In this document: positions 45,821-56,043 of the stretch, one piece after another
Position numbering within the stretch: the first letter of the stretch is position 1
Layout: the number at the start of each line of letters is the position of its first letter
Origin: Erythrobacter sp.
GTDB lineage: Bacteria; Pseudomonadota; Alphaproteobacteria; Sphingomonadales; Sphingomonadaceae
DNA: 64,000 bases
Reading direction: 5' to 3'
Assembly: GCA_009993605.1 (NCBI GenBank)
Contig: JAACTB010000019.1
Span: forward strand, 26,562 to 90,561
Position numbers and translations under genes: made by a program
Notes under the pieces: generated by a model
Told to the model about the DNA's origin: nothing
Seen by the model: only the letters and a program-made list of their open reading frames with translations
The model's database searches: none

Positions 45821-46923
45821 TCCATCCCGCATCCGGCTGGATCCTTCTCGACAAACCGCGCGGCATGGGTTCGACCCAGGCGGTGGGCGCGGTCAAGCGG
45901 GTGCTCAGGCAGGGGGGCTATCCCAAGACCAAGGTCGGCCATGGCGGTACGCTCGATCCCTTGGCGGAAGGTGTGCTGCCGATCGCGCTGGGCGAAGCGA
46001 CGAAGCTCGCCGGACGGATGCTCGACAGCGACAAGATCTACGCCTTCACGATTGCATTCGGCGAGGAGACCGAGACACTCGATACCGAAGGCGAGGTGAT
46101 CCGCACCTCCGACCGGCGCCCGCCCATGGCGGCGGTGGCGGCTGTGCTCAGCCATTTCACCGGAGAGATCGACCAGATCCCGCCCAAATATTCCGCGCTC
46201 ATGATCGACGGCAAGCGCGCCTACGACCGCGCCCGCGCGGGCGAGGAGGTCGAGATGAAGACCCGCCGCGTGACGGTGCACGATCTCTTCCTCCCCGGCA
46301 CGGGGAGGGGGACCATCGACGAAGACGATGGTGGAGGGGCACCGTCTGCCATGTCGACCGCAAATGGTTCCGACGTGCCGGTCGCGCCCCTCCACCATCC
46401 TGCGGATGGTCCCCCTCCCCTTGCCGGGGAGGAACTGACGAGCGCCTTCGCCACCACGCTCGGTCGGCCCGATCCTTACGATCCGCAAGCGCCGCTAGAA
46501 CTCGCGGATAGCGTCACGCTGGTCGCGCATGTCTCGAAGGGAACGTACATCCGGTCCTTGGCACGGGACATCGCACACGCGCTTGGAACCGTGGGGCACG
46601 TCACCTATCTCAGGCGCATCAAGGCCGGGCCGTTCCGCGAGGAACAGGCGATTTCGCTGGACACACTGGAGGAAATCGCTAAGGGCGCGCCACTTGAACA
46701 CCTTCTCCTGCCGCTGGAGGCCGGACTGGACGACATCCCGGTCCTACCCCTCGACCCGACAAGCGCGCAGGCGGTCCGCCAGGGCCGGGTCTTGTCGGAA
46801 TTGCTCCAGCCCGATGGGCTCCATTTCGCGAAACTGGGCGCTGTCCCGATCGCCCTGATGGAGATCGAAGGCGGCACGGCCAAGGTCGTGCGGGGCTTCA
46901 ACCTTCCCGATGTCGCGGAGTAG
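45817..46923 (+). CDS. truB: tRNA pseudouridine(55) synthase with in-frame repeat insertion
   Basis: A 368-residue TruB. The catalytic Asp47 is in [32 protein letters not shown] is the later signature. It makes pseudouridine 55 in the tRNA T loop. Residues about 158-206 are encoded by the 147-bp palindromic element at 46288-46434 and are not expected in the family; the frame is intact on both sides, so a working enzyme with an extra surface loop is likely. Confidence 0.94.
   Translation: MIHPASGWILLDKPRGMGSTQAVGAVKRVLRQGGYPKTKVGHGGTLDPLAEGVLPIALGEATKLAGRMLDSDKIYAFTIAFGEETETLDTEGEVIRTSDRRPPMAAVAAVLSHFTGEIDQIPPKYSALMIDGKRAYDRARAGEEVEMKTRRVTVHDLFLPGTGRGTIDEDDGGGAPSAMSTANGSDVPVAPLHHPADGPPPLAGEELTSAFATTLGRPDPYDPQAPLELADSVTLVAHVSKGTYIRSLARDIAHALGTVGHVTYLRRIKAGPFREEQAISLDTLEEIAKGAPLEHLLLPLEAGLDDIPVLPLDPTSAQAVRQGRVLSELLQPDGLHFAKLGAVPIALMEIEGGTAKVVRGFNLPDVAE
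46288..46434. repeat. 147-bp palindromic element inserted in frame in truB
   Basis: Outer arms of 30 nt (46288-46317 and 46405-46434) pair with one mismatch; inner arms of 14 nt (46327-46340 and 46386-46399, GATGGTGGAGGGGC / GCCCCTCCACCATC) pair perfectly. Length is 49 codons, so the frame is kept. The CTCCCCGGCACGGGGAGGGGG core has the look of a dispersed intergenic repeat, here lying inside a gene. Confidence 0.88.
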
Positions 46924-46928
46924 AATAC

Positions 46929-47198
46929 ATGTCGGTAACCGCCGAACGCAAAGCGGAAATCATCAAGGACAACGCCCAGAGCGAGGGCGACACCGGGTCT
47001 CCCGAAGTCCAGGTCGCCATTCTGACCGAACGCATCCGCAACCTGACCGAGCACTTCAAGGACAATCACAAGGACAACCACTCGCGTCGTGGTCTCCTGA
47101 TGATGGTCAACCAGCGGCGCAAGCTGCTCGCCTTCCTCAAGAAGATGGATGTCGAGCGCTACAACGCCCTGATCCAGAAGCTGGGTCTGCGTAAGTAA
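46929..47198 (+). CDS. rpsO: 30S ribosomal protein S15
   Basis: An 89-residue S15 with the signature [20 protein letters not shown] and [10 protein letters not shown]. It binds 16S rRNA early in 30S assembly. It starts 5 nt after truB and is followed by a strong hairpin before pnp, as in other bacteria. Confidence 0.98.
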   Translation: MSVTAERKAEIIKDNAQSEGDTGSPEVQVAILTERIRNLTEHFKDNHKDNHSRRGLLMMVNQRRKLLAFLKKMDVERYNALIQKLGLRK

Positions 47199-47207
47199 GA
47201 GTTTTTG

Positions 47208-47240
47208 CGAAGGGGCGGCTCGATTGTCGCCCCTTCGTTT
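47208..47240 (+). terminator. Hairpin between rpsO and pnp (partial terminator)
   Basis: CGAAGGGGCG pairs with CGCCCCTTCG, followed by TTT only. The short T-run suggests partial read-through. The remaining 131 nt to pnp contains further GC-rich stems; in other bacteria the pnp leader is an RNase III/PNPase autoregulation site. Confidence 0.75.
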
Positions 47241-47371
47241 ATCCGGCACCCGTGCAATCCGGCAGGGTGCGGACCATGGAGGCGAAAAGCCTCGGACCGG
47301 ACCGGGACGGAATACCCGGCACAGTAGGCCCCGCGACGCAATGTGGCGCGCGGGATCGTTAAGGAAAATAC

Positions 47372-49663
47372 ATGTTCGACACGAAAACCGTATCGCTGGA
47401 GTGGGGCGGAAAGACCCTCACTCTGGAAACCGGCCGCATCGCCCGTCAGGCCGATGGCGCCGTGCTGGCCACCTATGGCGAAACCGTGGTGCTCTGCGCC
47501 GTGACCGCCGCCAAGTCCGTGCGCGAAGGGCAGGATTTCTTCCCGCTGACCGTGCACTACCAGGAAAAATTCTCCGCCGCGGGCCGTATCCCGGGTGGCT
47601 TCTTCAAGCGCGAAGGCCGCGCGACGGAGAAGGAAACGCTGACCAGCCGTTTGATCGACCGCCCCGTGCGGCCGCTCTTCCCGGAAGGCTTCTACAACGA
47701 AATCAACGTCATCGCGCAGGTCCTCAGCTATGATGGCGAGACCGAGCCCGATATCGTCGCGATGATCGCCGCTTCGGCCGCGCTCACCATCAGCGGCGTG
47801 CCCTTCATGGGCCCGATCGGCGCCGCACGCGTCGGCTTCCGCAATGGCGAATACGAACTGAACCCGTCGCTCTCCAGCGCGCTCGACGAAGACGGTCGCC
47901 TCGACCTCGTCGTCGCCGCCACGCAGGACGCGGTGATGATGGTCGAATCCGAAGCCAAGGAGCTGACCGAAGAGGAAATGCTCGGCGCCGTGATGTTCGC
48001 GCACGAGGAAAGCCGCAAGGTCATCGGTGCGATCATCGATCTGGCCGAACAGGCCGCCAACGATCCGTGGGACATGGATACGTCGGATGATACCTCGGCG
48101 ATCAAGGAAAAGCTGCGCGGGATCGTCGGTGACGACATCGCCGCTGCTTACAAGCTGACCGACAAGTCGGCCCGCTCGGACGCGCTCAACGCCGCCCGCG
48201 CCAAGGCCAAGGAAGCCTTTGCCGACGAAGAACCGCAGACCCAGATGGTCGCCAACAAGGCGGTCAAGAAGCTGGAAAGCGACATCGTGCGCGGCGCCAT
48301 CCTCAAGGACGGCCAGCGTATCGACGGCCGCAAGCTCGATCAGGTCCGCCCGATCGAAGCGATGGTCGGCCTGCTGCCCCGCACGCACGGTTCGGCCCTG
48401 TTCACGCGCGGTGAGACGCAGGCGATCTGCACCACCACGCTGGGCACCAAGGATGCCGAGCAGATGATCGACGGGCTGGAAGGGCTCTCCTATTCGCCCT
48501 TCATGCTGCACTACAACTTCCCGCCCTATTCGGTCGGCGAAGTGGGTCGCTTTGGCTTCACCAGCCGCCGCGAAACCGGCCACGGCAAGCTCGCCTGGCG
48601 CGCGCTGCACCCGGTCCTGCCGAGCCATGAGGATTTCCCCTATACGATCCGCATTCTGAGCGACATCACCGAGTCCAATGGCTCGTCCTCGATGGCGACG
48701 GTCTGCGGCGGGTGTCTGTCGATGATGGACGCCGGCGTTCCGATCGAACGCCCGGTTTCCGGCATTGCCATGGGCCTGATCCTCGAAGGCGACGAATTCG
48801 CCGTCCTGTCGGACATTCTGGGTGACGAAGATCACCTCGGCGACATGGACTTCAAGGTTGCCGGTTCGGAAGCGGGCATCACCTCGCTCCAGATGGACAT
48901 CAAGGTCGCCGGCATCACGCAGGAGATCATGACCAAGGCGCTCGAACAGGCCAAGGCCGGTCGCGCGCACATTCTGGGCGAAATGAACAAGGCGCTCGGC
49001 TCGTCGCGTTCGGGCGTGTCCAAGCACGCGCCGCGTATCGAGACGATGCAGATCGACAAGTCGAAGATCCGCGACGTGATCGGCACGGGCGGCAAGGTGA
49101 TCCGCGAGATCGTCGCCGAAACTGGTGCCAAGGTCGACATCGACGACGAGGGCACGATCAAGATCTCCTCAAGCAATGCCGACGAGATCGAAGCCGCGAA
49201 GCGCTGGATCGAAGGCATCGTCGAAGAGGCGGAAGTCGGCAAGATCTACAACGGCAAGGTCGTCAACATCGTCGACTTCGGTGCCTTCGTGAACTTCATG
49301 GGCGGCAAGGACGGGCTCGTCCATGTCAGCGAAATGAAGAACGAGCGCGTCGAAAAGCCGACCGACGTCGTGTCGGAAGGCCAGGAAGTGAAGGTCAAGG
49401 TCCTCGAGATCGACCAGCGCGGCAAGGTCCGCCTGTCGATGCGCGTGGTCGACCAGGAAACCGGCGAAGAGCTGGAGGACACCCGTCCTCCGCGCGAACC
49501 GCGTGAAGGCGGCGGCGGCCGTGGCGGCGATCGCCGTGGCCCGCGTGGTGGCGGCGGTGGCCGTGGCGGCGACCGAGGTGGTCGCGGTGGTGACCGTGGC
49601 GGCAACCGCGATGGCGGCTCCAGCGACGGCCCGGCGCATGTGCCGGATTTCTTGAAGGACTGA
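47372..49663 (+). CDS. pnp: Polynucleotide phosphorylase
   Basis: A 763-residue PNPase: two RNase PH domains (first starting near [18 protein letters not shown]; second with KRGE-like [14 protein letters not shown]), a KH domain with [10 protein letters not shown], an S1 domain ([21 protein letters not shown]), and a Gly/Arg-rich C-terminal tail. It degrades RNA 3' to 5' and is part of the degradosome. Last gene of the superoperon. Confidence 0.98.
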   Translation: MFDTKTVSLEWGGKTLTLETGRIARQADGAVLATYGETVVLCAVTAAKSVREGQDFFPLTVHYQEKFSAAGRIPGGFFKREGRATEKETLTSRLIDRPVRPLFPEGFYNEINVIAQVLSYDGETEPDIVAMIAASAALTISGVPFMGPIGAARVGFRNGEYELNPSLSSALDEDGRLDLVVAATQDAVMMVESEAKELTEEEMLGAVMFAHEESRKVIGAIIDLAEQAANDPWDMDTSDDTSAIKEKLRGIVGDDIAAAYKLTDKSARSDALNAARAKAKEAFADEEPQTQMVANKAVKKLESDIVRGAILKDGQRIDGRKLDQVRPIEAMVGLLPRTHGSALFTRGETQAICTTTLGTKDAEQMIDGLEGLSYSPFMLHYNFPPYSVGEVGRFGFTSRRETGHGKLAWRALHPVLPSHEDFPYTIRILSDITESNGSSSMATVCGGCLSMMDAGVPIERPVSGIAMGLILEGDEFAVLSDILGDEDHLGDMDFKVAGSEAGITSLQMDIKVAGITQEIMTKALEQAKAGRAHILGEMNKALGSSRSGVSKHAPRIETMQIDKSKIRDVIGTGGKVIREIVAETGAKVDIDDEGTIKISSSNADEIEAAKRWIEGIVEEAEVGKIYNGKVVNIVDFGAFVNFMGGKDGLVHVSEMKNERVEKPTDVVSEGQEVKVKVLEIDQRGKVRLSMRVVDQETGEELEDTRPPREPREGGGGRGGDRRGPRGGGGGRGGDRGGRGGDRGGNRDGGSSDGPAHVPDFLKD

Positions 49664-49683
49664 TCCTTCGGATGGACCGACAG

Positions 49684-49717
49684 AAAAGGGGCCGCGGCGA
49701 TGCTGCGGCCCCTTTTT
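49684..49717. terminator. Rho-independent terminator after pnp
   Basis: AAAAGGGGCCGC pairs with GCGGCCCCTTTT, followed by a T. It ends the plus-strand superoperon; the flanking A-run also allows use by the convergent alcohol dehydrogenase gene. Confidence 0.93.
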
Positions 49718-49745
49718 CGTGTCGGCAGGTCTCCCCTGCTGGCGG

Positions 49746-50849
49746 TCAGCCCATTTCGAGGATCGGCTTCATCACCTTGCCGTCGTGCAGATCCTTCACC
49801 GCCTGGTTGATGTCGTCGAAGCTGTAGCGTTTCACCAGCCGGTCGAAGGGGAAGCGGTCCTGAAGGTGCAAGCGCACCAGTTCGGGGATGAACTGCTTGA
49901 CCTTGGAATCCCCCTCCACGCAGCCGACGATCTTGCGGCCCGACAGGATCTGTTCGTTGGCATCGAAGCTGTAATCCGTGCCCGAAGGCGGCGCGCCGAC
50001 CACGACCATGGTCCCGCGCTTGGCCAGACTGCCCCAGGCGGCGCGCGCGGCGTTGGCATTGCCGCTGCACTCGATCGCGTAATCGACACCCTCGGCCACG
50101 ATCTTGCGGATTTCTTCGCCGAGATCGGTGTCCTTCGACACCTCGACCGAATGGGTCGCGCCCAATTCCTTGGCGAGCTCCAGCCGCTCGGCGTTCATGT
50201 CGACCGCGACGATCGTGCTGCACCCTGCGAGTCGCGCGGCCATCACCGCCGACATGCCCACGCTGCCGACGCCCGAGACGAGGAGCGCCGATCCCGCCTG
50301 CGGCTTCGCCGTCCGCAGCACCGCGCCCGCGCCAGTCTGGATTCCGCAGCCCAGCGGGCCGAGCAGCGCGATATCGACATCCGCCTCGATCTTCACGACA
50401 TTGCGTTCATGCGCGATCGACAGGGTCGCGAAACTCGATTGCTGGAAGAAGGCGGCATTGGGTCCATCGGCGAACACCGCGTCCTCATCGCCCTGACGCT
50501 TGTTCATGAAATTGAGCGCTTCGAAATCCTGGCAATAGGCCGGATCGCCTTCCTCGCAGGGGCGGCAATGGCCGCACGATCCGTAGGAGAGGACGACCTT
50601 GTCGCCCGGAGCGAGATCGCGCACGTGCTCGCCCACGGCTTTTACCGTCCCGGCACCTTCATGCCCGAGCACGACCGGAAAATTCGTCGGCAGATCGGCG
50701 TTCTGCACGGCGAGGTCGGTATGGCACACGCCCACAGCGACCAGTTCGACGAGCACCTCATGCGCGCCGGGGTCGTCGATGGTTGTCTCGACGATTTCGA
50801 AATCCGCTCCGGCTTTTTCGACCACGGCGATGCGAGCTTGGTTGGGCAT
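49746..50849 (-). CDS. Zinc-dependent alcohol dehydrogenase (aryl/benzyl-type)
   Basis: A 367-residue zinc MDR enzyme. Catalytic Zn ligands are Cys42 (GVCHTDL) and His63 (GHEGAG), with a Cys later in PLGCGIQTG; structural Zn Cys92, 95, 98 and 106. The cofactor motif is GVGSVGMSAV. The pattern resembles aryl-alcohol and S-(hydroxymethyl)-type dehydrogenases; the natural alcohol is not known. Single-gene unit. Confidence 0.92.
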   Translation of the reverse strand: MPNQARIAVVEKAGADFEIVETTIDDPGAHEVLVELVAVGVCHTDLAVQNADLPTNFPVVLGHEGAGTVKAVGEHVRDLAPGDKVVLSYGSCGHCRPCEEGDPAYCQDFEALNFMNKRQGDEDAVFADGPNAAFFQQSSFATLSIAHERNVVKIEADVDIALLGPLGCGIQTGAGAVLRTAKPQAGSALLVSGVGSVGMSAVMAARLAGCSTIVAVDMNAERLELAKELGATHSVEVSKDTDLGEEIRKIVAEGVDYAIECSGNANAARAAWGSLAKRGTMVVVGAPPSGTDYSFDANEQILSGRKIVGCVEGDSKVKQFIPELVRLHLQDRFPFDRLVKRYSFDDINQAVKDLHDGKVMKPILEMG

Positions 50850-50944
50850 GGGGGTGTCTCCTTGATATCTACCCGATCAACCGCTGCCCCGGCTCGACAG
50901 TTCCGACGTGCATCGCAGCGAGCGCGGCGCTAGAGCCTGTCGCC

Positions 50945-51625
50945 ATGCTTCCCCGCGAAACTCTGGCCACCGCGCAAATCCCCGGCGGCGACACGCTCAC
51001 GCTCATTTCTCACGGGCGCGATTTCGTCATCATGCTCGGAAGGGACGAGCTGATGGGGACGCGGATGCAGTTCAGCGAGGAACAGCTGGCGGAACTGACG
51101 CTCGCCGAACTGGCGAGGCCCGCCCCGCGCGTTCTGATCGGCGGATACGGGATGGGTTTCACCTTCCGGGCCGCGCTCGCCCATGTGGGCGAGGGCGCCA
51201 GCGTGACCGTGGCGGAAGTGGTGCCCGAAATTCTCGACTGGGCGCGCGGGCCGCTCGCCGAACTGACGGGCGAAACCCTGTCCGATCCGCGCGGCGAGGT
51301 GGTTCTGTGCGATGTCGCCGCACTGATCGACGATGCCAATGACGGCACCTGCCCGAAATGGGATGCGATCCTGCTCGATGTCGATAACGGCCCCGATGGC
51401 ATCGTGCGCGATCAGAACAGCCGTCTCTACACCCGCACCGGCCTCGCCAAAGCGCGCGAGGCGCTGAATGCGGGCGGCATCCTCGCCGTCTGGTCCGCCG
51501 CGCCGGACCACAAGTTCACGCTGCGCCTTAAGGAAGCGGGCTTCGCGGTGGATGTCCGCACGGTCCGCGCACGGCCTAACAACAAAGGCCCGCGCCACAC
51601 CATCTGGTTCGCCCGCAAGAGCTGA
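50945..51625 (+). CDS. Spermidine-synthase-like methyltransferase-fold protein
   Basis: A 226-residue protein with the SpeE-type Rossmann fold: RVLIGGYGMGFTFRAAL (glycine-rich loop), TVAEVVPEILDWARG, and DAILLDVDNGPDG. It is shorter than true spermidine synthase and lacks its N-terminal domain; many such proteins are of unknown substrate. The ATG at 50945 begins the fold. Divergent from the alcohol dehydrogenase. Confidence 0.82.
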   Translation: MLPRETLATAQIPGGDTLTLISHGRDFVIMLGRDELMGTRMQFSEEQLAELTLAELARPAPRVLIGGYGMGFTFRAALAHVGEGASVTVAEVVPEILDWARGPLAELTGETLSDPRGEVVLCDVAALIDDANDGTCPKWDAILLDVDNGPDGIVRDQNSRLYTRTGLAKAREALNAGGILAVWSAAPDHKFTLRLKEAGFAVDVRTVRARPNNKGPRHTIWFARKS

Positions 51626-51644
51626 GCAACGGGGTCGAAACGGC

Positions 51645-52166
51645 CTAGCGCCGCATGCGCAACCGACCGAGGAAGTCGGTCTTGCCGATCTTGACGCCCA
51701 ACATGCGCAGGATGTCGTAGGCCGTGGCGGCGTGAAACGCATAATTGGGCTGGCTGAAGCTCAACAGAAATTCCTCGGCATCGAACGGCAGCGACAGCTT
51801 CCCGAATTCGAACCGCACTTCCTTGCCGATGAAATCCTCCAGCGCGCTTTCGTCCGTACCCTCCAACGCGGCTTTCGCCTCGTCCAGTGCCGCCCGCAGC
51901 CCGTCGAAACTGTCGGGCGGGGGCGCCATGTCAGGGCTGAAGCGCCCCTCGTGCAGAGCCGCGACGGCGCCGCGCGTATGCACCGCCACGCTTTTCACCT
52001 GATAGGTGAAGGGCAGCATGTCCTCGTAGATGCGCGCGTTGAGGACCGTTTTAGGGTCGCGATCCTGCTCGCCGCACCAGCTCTCGGCGGTATCGCAAAG
52101 ACGTCTCGTGCTGCCGATGATCTGCAACGCGCTGGGGACGAAGGCGGCGTGGAGCGAAATGGGCAT
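51645..52166 (-). CDS. DUF1993 domain protein
   Basis: A 173-residue DUF1993 protein (start PISLHAAFVPSALQIIGSTR; later PNYAFHAATAYDILRMLGVKIGKTDFLG). The family is related to DinB-like four-helix proteins; no activity is established. AAGGAA precedes the ATG at 52166. Its stop is 20 nt from the convergent SpeE-like gene. Confidence 0.85.
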   Translation of the reverse strand: MPISLHAAFVPSALQIIGSTRRLCDTAESWCGEQDRDPKTVLNARIYEDMLPFTYQVKSVAVHTRGAVAALHEGRFSPDMAPPPDSFDGLRAALDEAKAALEGTDESALEDFIGKEVRFEFGKLSLPFDAEEFLLSFSQPNYAFHAATAYDILRMLGVKIGKTDFLGRLRMRR

Positions 52167-52206
52167 GGCGGTTCCTTCAGGCGGACGGACGGGGTTGCGA
52201 GGGGCT

Positions 52207-53388
52207 TCAGCCCACCTCTTCGAGGCGGGTGAAATGGCGGCGGAAATCGGTGAGCGCGATCGAGCGGTCGCGCCCTGCGTCCTTGGCGGCATAAAGCGCC
52301 CGGTCGGCGCGCTTGATCGCGGATTCGAGGCTGTCGTCGGGGAGGATGGCAGAGAGGCCCGCGCTCGCCGTCACCGGGAAGGGCAGATCGGGCACGCGCC
52401 GGGCGACGACTGCTGGAATATTGCGACGGGCGGCTTCGGCATCGCGCTGCCAATCCTCGCCGTAGAGCAGGACCACGAACTCTTCGCCGCCGAGCCGGGC
52501 GGGAAAGATGGTCTCGTTCGCGCCGAGCGCAGCGCCGACGGCGACGAGGACCTGGTCACCCGTATCGTGGCCGAAATTGTCGTTGATGCGCTTGAAGAGG
52601 TCGCAATCGACTACCGCCAGGCCCCTTGGCCGCCCGCCATCGGTAAGAAATTGCCGCTTCAGACCTCGTCGGTTCGCGATCCCTGTCAACGGATCGATGG
52701 AGCTGGCCTCCGTTGCGACGCGCATTTTGGACAGGGCCTCGTCCCGCTCGCGTGCCACGACCATGAGCCGGTCACCGATCCCCGCCGCGGTAATGATCAG
52801 TTCCAATACGAAGGCGACCAGCAGAAGCTGGGTATAGAAGGGAAGCGGCGTGCCGAGGACGAGCTTGGAATAGACTGCGGCCAGGCCGACCAGCACCGAC
52901 ATGCCCCAGGCGCAGCTCTGGAAAGCCGCGGCACGGCTTCCGGCGCGAACTGCCAAGGTCAGACCCGCAACGGCGAGAGTGATGAGCAACAAAATCGTCG
53001 CGTCATGAATTTGCTCGAACAGCTTGATGCTGGCAATCAGCGGCGCCGCCAGTGCGAGGATCAGGCCGATCGGTGCCATCGCCCATAGCAGGCGCCGGGC
53101 CCAAACCGACTCGACCCCCCGTTCGAGATACGTCGCCATCAAGGGCCCGACGATGGCGATCGAAAGATCGGTCGCAATGTAGCGCGCGATCAAAAGGTTC
53201 TTCGGATCGGAAAACAGGGCCGCGTTGATCGGAGGAAAGGTCAGCACCAGAAGCCCGACCACGAGCGCGCGCGCGACCATCCACCCGAGGAAGCGACGCC
53301 GCAGGATCAGGCCCAGCGCTCCCGCGCTCGCCGCGAAGACGAGCACGCAGGCCAAGAAACCTCCTACAGTGAAACTCGCCCACTCCAT
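52207..53388 (-). CDS. GGDEF diguanylate cyclase, membrane-bound
   Basis: A 393-residue protein: about six to seven membrane helices (residues 5-205), a short coil, then a GGDEF domain with IDPLTGIANRRGL, DCDLFKRINDNFGHDTGD (metal Asp261) and the active GGEEF at 300-304. No RxxD inhibitory site is seen five residues before the motif, so product inhibition may be absent. It makes cyclic-di-GMP at the inner membrane. Confidence 0.93.
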   Translation of the reverse strand: MEWASFTVGGFLACVLVFAASAGALGLILRRRFLGWMVARALVVGLLVLTFPPINAALFSDPKNLLIARYIATDLSIAIVGPLMATYLERGVESVWARRLLWAMAPIGLILALAAPLIASIKLFEQIHDATILLLITLAVAGLTLAVRAGSRAAAFQSCAWGMSVLVGLAAVYSKLVLGTPLPFYTQLLLVAFVLELIITAAGIGDRLMVVARERDEALSKMRVATEASSIDPLTGIANRRGLKRQFLTDGGRPRGLAVVDCDLFKRINDNFGHDTGDQVLVAVGAALGANETIFPARLGGEEFVVLLYGEDWQRDAEAARRNIPAVVARRVPDLPFPVTASAGLSAILPDDSLESAIKRADRALYAAKDAGRDRSIALTDFRRHFTRLEEVG

Positions 53389-53544
53389 GCCCGATGGTCA
53401 CCCCCAATGCCTCCACGATGCGAGAGACCGGCAGACTTTTGCCGGATCGCGCCTGCGGTAGGCTTAAGTGACGACGTTAACGGGGCAGGCCTGCTCCGTT
53501 AAGCTTTATTACCGGGTCTTGCGGGTGCCGTCCGGGCGCGCGAT

Positions 53545-54330
53545 TCAGCGCACGCGCGGACCGCCGAAGGGGAGGGGAGGCGGAGGACGGCGCGCACCGC
53601 GGGGCAGCTGTGCCTGATAGGCCCGCCCGCAATGCTCGACGCAATAGGGGAAGCCGGGGTTCACCGCTTCGCCGCAGAAATGGAAGTCCGGCTCGCCCGG
53701 ATGGCCCATCGGCCAGCGGCAGACCTTCTCGCTTAGGTCGAGCAGGCTGGTCTTGTCCGCGATCTCGGCACTCGGCTTGGCCGGCACCAGACGGCGCGGC
53801 GGCGCGGGCGGGATCGGCGGCTGCTGGTCGCCGGGGCCCTGGCGCAGGAAGCCCCCCGGTCCGACCGAGACGATCTTGGGGGAATCGGACTGCCGGTTCG
53901 GAAGCGGCTGCGATGTGGCGGAGGAATTTCCGGGCGCGCTGGTCGAAGCGGCTGTCGGGGAAGCGGCGGGCGCAGGAGCCGGTGCGGCGGGTTGGGCCGC
54001 CGGACTGGTCGAAGGGGCTGCCGCAGGGCTCGCCGCAGCGCTTGCCGCCGGGGTCGCCGCCGGTGCAGGCTTCTGCGATGGCGCGGCTTTCTTCGTCGCC
54101 GGTTTCTTGGCCGCCGCCGGTTTCGGCGCAGTGGCCGGTTTCTTGGCCGCCGCAGCCTTCTTGTCGGCGGATTTCACCGGAGACGGACGCGATTTGAGGC
54201 CGAGGCGATGCGCCTTGCCGATCACGGCATTGCGGCTGACCCCGCCCAATTCGTCGGCGATCTGGCTGGCGGTCGATCCGCCCTCCCACATTTTCTTCAG
54301 CGTCGCGATGCGTTCGTCGGTCCAGCTCAT
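53545..54330 (-). CDS. gcrA: GcrA family cell-cycle regulator
   Basis: A 261-residue GcrA protein. The N-terminal DNA-binding helix-turn-helix is SWTDERIATLKKMWEGG then GVSRNAVIGKAHRLGL; the C-terminal part has CRWPMGHPGEPDFHFCGE and YCVEHCGRAY. It activates sigma-70 promoters carrying methylated GANTC sites. The central Ala/Pro/Lys linker is far longer than in Caulobacter GcrA (173 residues). Confidence 0.94.
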   Translation of the reverse strand: MSWTDERIATLKKMWEGGSTASQIADELGGVSRNAVIGKAHRLGLKSRPSPVKSADKKAAAAKKPATAPKPAAAKKPATKKAAPSQKPAPAATPAASAAASPAAAPSTSPAAQPAAPAPAPAASPTAASTSAPGNSSATSQPLPNRQSDSPKIVSVGPGGFLRQGPGDQQPPIPPAPPRRLVPAKPSAEIADKTSLLDLSEKVCRWPMGHPGEPDFHFCGEAVNPGFPYCVEHCGRAYQAQLPRGARRPPPPLPFGGPRVR

Positions 54331-54439
54331 GGGTAAATCATTTCCTGTCTGAGGCCGCAGTGTGCCCGCTGCCAATTTGCGGGACGACCGGGCCGGGCAA
54401 GCCTTGCCAGCACGGGTGCCAGGGCCTAGTCGCGCCATC

Positions 54440-55363
54440 ATGGCCGATCAAGCCCAGACTCCCCCATCACGTCCTGCCGCTCTTGCAGCCGACACCGATG
54501 CCGCTTTCGTGCAGGGTGGGGATGCGGGCCGGACCCGATTTGCGCCGCGCGGTCAGCCGGTCATCACCGGGATCAACCGCATCGGCCTGTGGAGCCTCTA
54601 TATTAAGGAGGTTCGCCGGTTTCTCAAGGTGCAGACGCAGACCATCTGGGGTCCGGCGGTCAGCACGGTGCTGTTTCTGGTGATATTCGACGTCGCGCTC
54701 GGGCGCGGCGATCGCAGCGTCCTCGGCGTGCCTTTCGCCGATTTCATCGCGCCCGGCCTGATCGTAATGGCGATGATGCAGAACGCCTTCGCCAATAGCA
54801 GCTTCTCGTTCCTGTCGGGCAAGATCCAGGGGACCATCATCGACCTGCTGATGCCGCCGCTTTCCGAAGGGGAGCTGATGGCGGGCATAATTCTCGCCGC
54901 GATCACGCGCGCCGTGGCTGTCGGAGCGGCCCTGGCGCTGGCGATCGCGCTTTATCCCGGTGCCGCGCTGCATCTCGCAGGCTGGGGCGGGGCGCTCGCC
55001 ATCGTGTGGTTCGGCCTGATGGGGGCCGCGATGCTGAGCCTGTTCGGGCTCGTCACCTCGCTCTGGGCGGAGAAATTCGATCACAACGCGGCCATCACGA
55101 CGCTGGTCGTGGCGCCGCTCGCGCTGCTGTCGGGCACGTTCTACCTGATCGACAATCTCGCACCCCTGTTCCAGACGATCAGCCGCCTCAACCCGTTCTT
55201 CTACGTGATCTCCGGCTTCCGATTCGGATTCCTCGGGGCGAGCGATATCGGACCGGGCACGATGCCGGTGGTATGGGCAGGGATCGGACTCGGCACCTTC
55301 AATCTGGCGCTGGCCGTAATCTGCTACAAATTGTTGAAATCGGGCTGGAAGATCAAGGCCTAG
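54440..55363 (+). CDS. ABC-2 type transporter permease
   Basis: A 307-residue inner-membrane permease of the ABC-2 family with six hydrophobic segments and the signature NPFFYVISGFRFGFLG. It resembles export permeases such as YadH. No ATPase gene is adjacent in the window. The ATG at 54440 (MADQAQTPP) is used. Divergent from gcrA. Confidence 0.88.
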   Translation: MADQAQTPPSRPAALAADTDAAFVQGGDAGRTRFAPRGQPVITGINRIGLWSLYIKEVRRFLKVQTQTIWGPAVSTVLFLVIFDVALGRGDRSVLGVPFADFIAPGLIVMAMMQNAFANSSFSFLSGKIQGTIIDLLMPPLSEGELMAGIILAAITRAVAVGAALALAIALYPGAALHLAGWGGALAIVWFGLMGAAMLSLFGLVTSLWAEKFDHNAAITTLVVAPLALLSGTFYLIDNLAPLFQTISRLNPFFYVISGFRFGFLGASDIGPGTMPVVWAGIGLGTFNLALAVICYKLLKSGWKIKA

Positions 55364-55393
55364 GCAGCAAGCGGGGGGGGCAGGCCTTGCCTT

Positions 55394-55774
55394 TCAGTGC
55401 GTCAGGGCGCGCTGCATCCGGTACCGTCCCTTGGAAAAGGCATCGAACAGGCGCACCACCTCCGGGTGATCGACCGGGCCGTTCGCCGCATCGCGCACCA
55501 GGTTCTGCTGGCTCACATAGGCGACGTAGCTCTCGTCCTCGTTCTCGGCGAAGAGGTGATAGAAGGGCTGGTCGCGATCGGGCCGGATACTTTCGGGGAT
55601 CGATTCGTACCATTCCTCGCTGTTCGCGAAGACCGGGTCGATATCGAAGATGACGCCACGGAAATCGAACATGCGATGGCGCACGACATCGCCGATGGCG
55701 AAGCGCGTCTCGAGAAGGGCGGGGGCGTCGATCGTGCGACCGGCCTGGGGAGAGAAGAACAGGGCGCGTTGCAT
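55394..55774 (-). CDS. hspQ: Heat shock protein HspQ
   Basis: A 126-residue HspQ-family protein with GDVVRHRMFDFRGVIFDIDP and DQPFYHLFAENEDES. In Escherichia coli it binds hemimethylated DNA and adjusts Lon protease specificity. Stop is 30 nt from the convergent permease gene; an 8-base G run lies in that gap. Start at the ATG at 55774. Confidence 0.9.
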   Translation of the reverse strand: MQRALFFSPQAGRTIDAPALLETRFAIGDVVRHRMFDFRGVIFDIDPVFANSEEWYESIPESIRPDRDQPFYHLFAENEDESYVAYVSQQNLVRDAANGPVDHPEVVRLFDAFSKGRYRMQRALTH

Positions 55775-55953
55775 AGGTGTTGGATATGGGAAGCCGGCTG
55801 GCCCGCACAAGAGCGCACGCTTTCTCGTCCCCGATTATCGCGCGCCGATCGGCCATAATTGCCTTGGCAAGGCGCCGCCCCTGCGCTAACGGCGCTGCTC
55901 CCAAACGACCGGGGATGCCGATCGGGCCAAGGCCCGATGATCGCGCAAGACGC

Positions 55954-56043
<90 letters not shown>

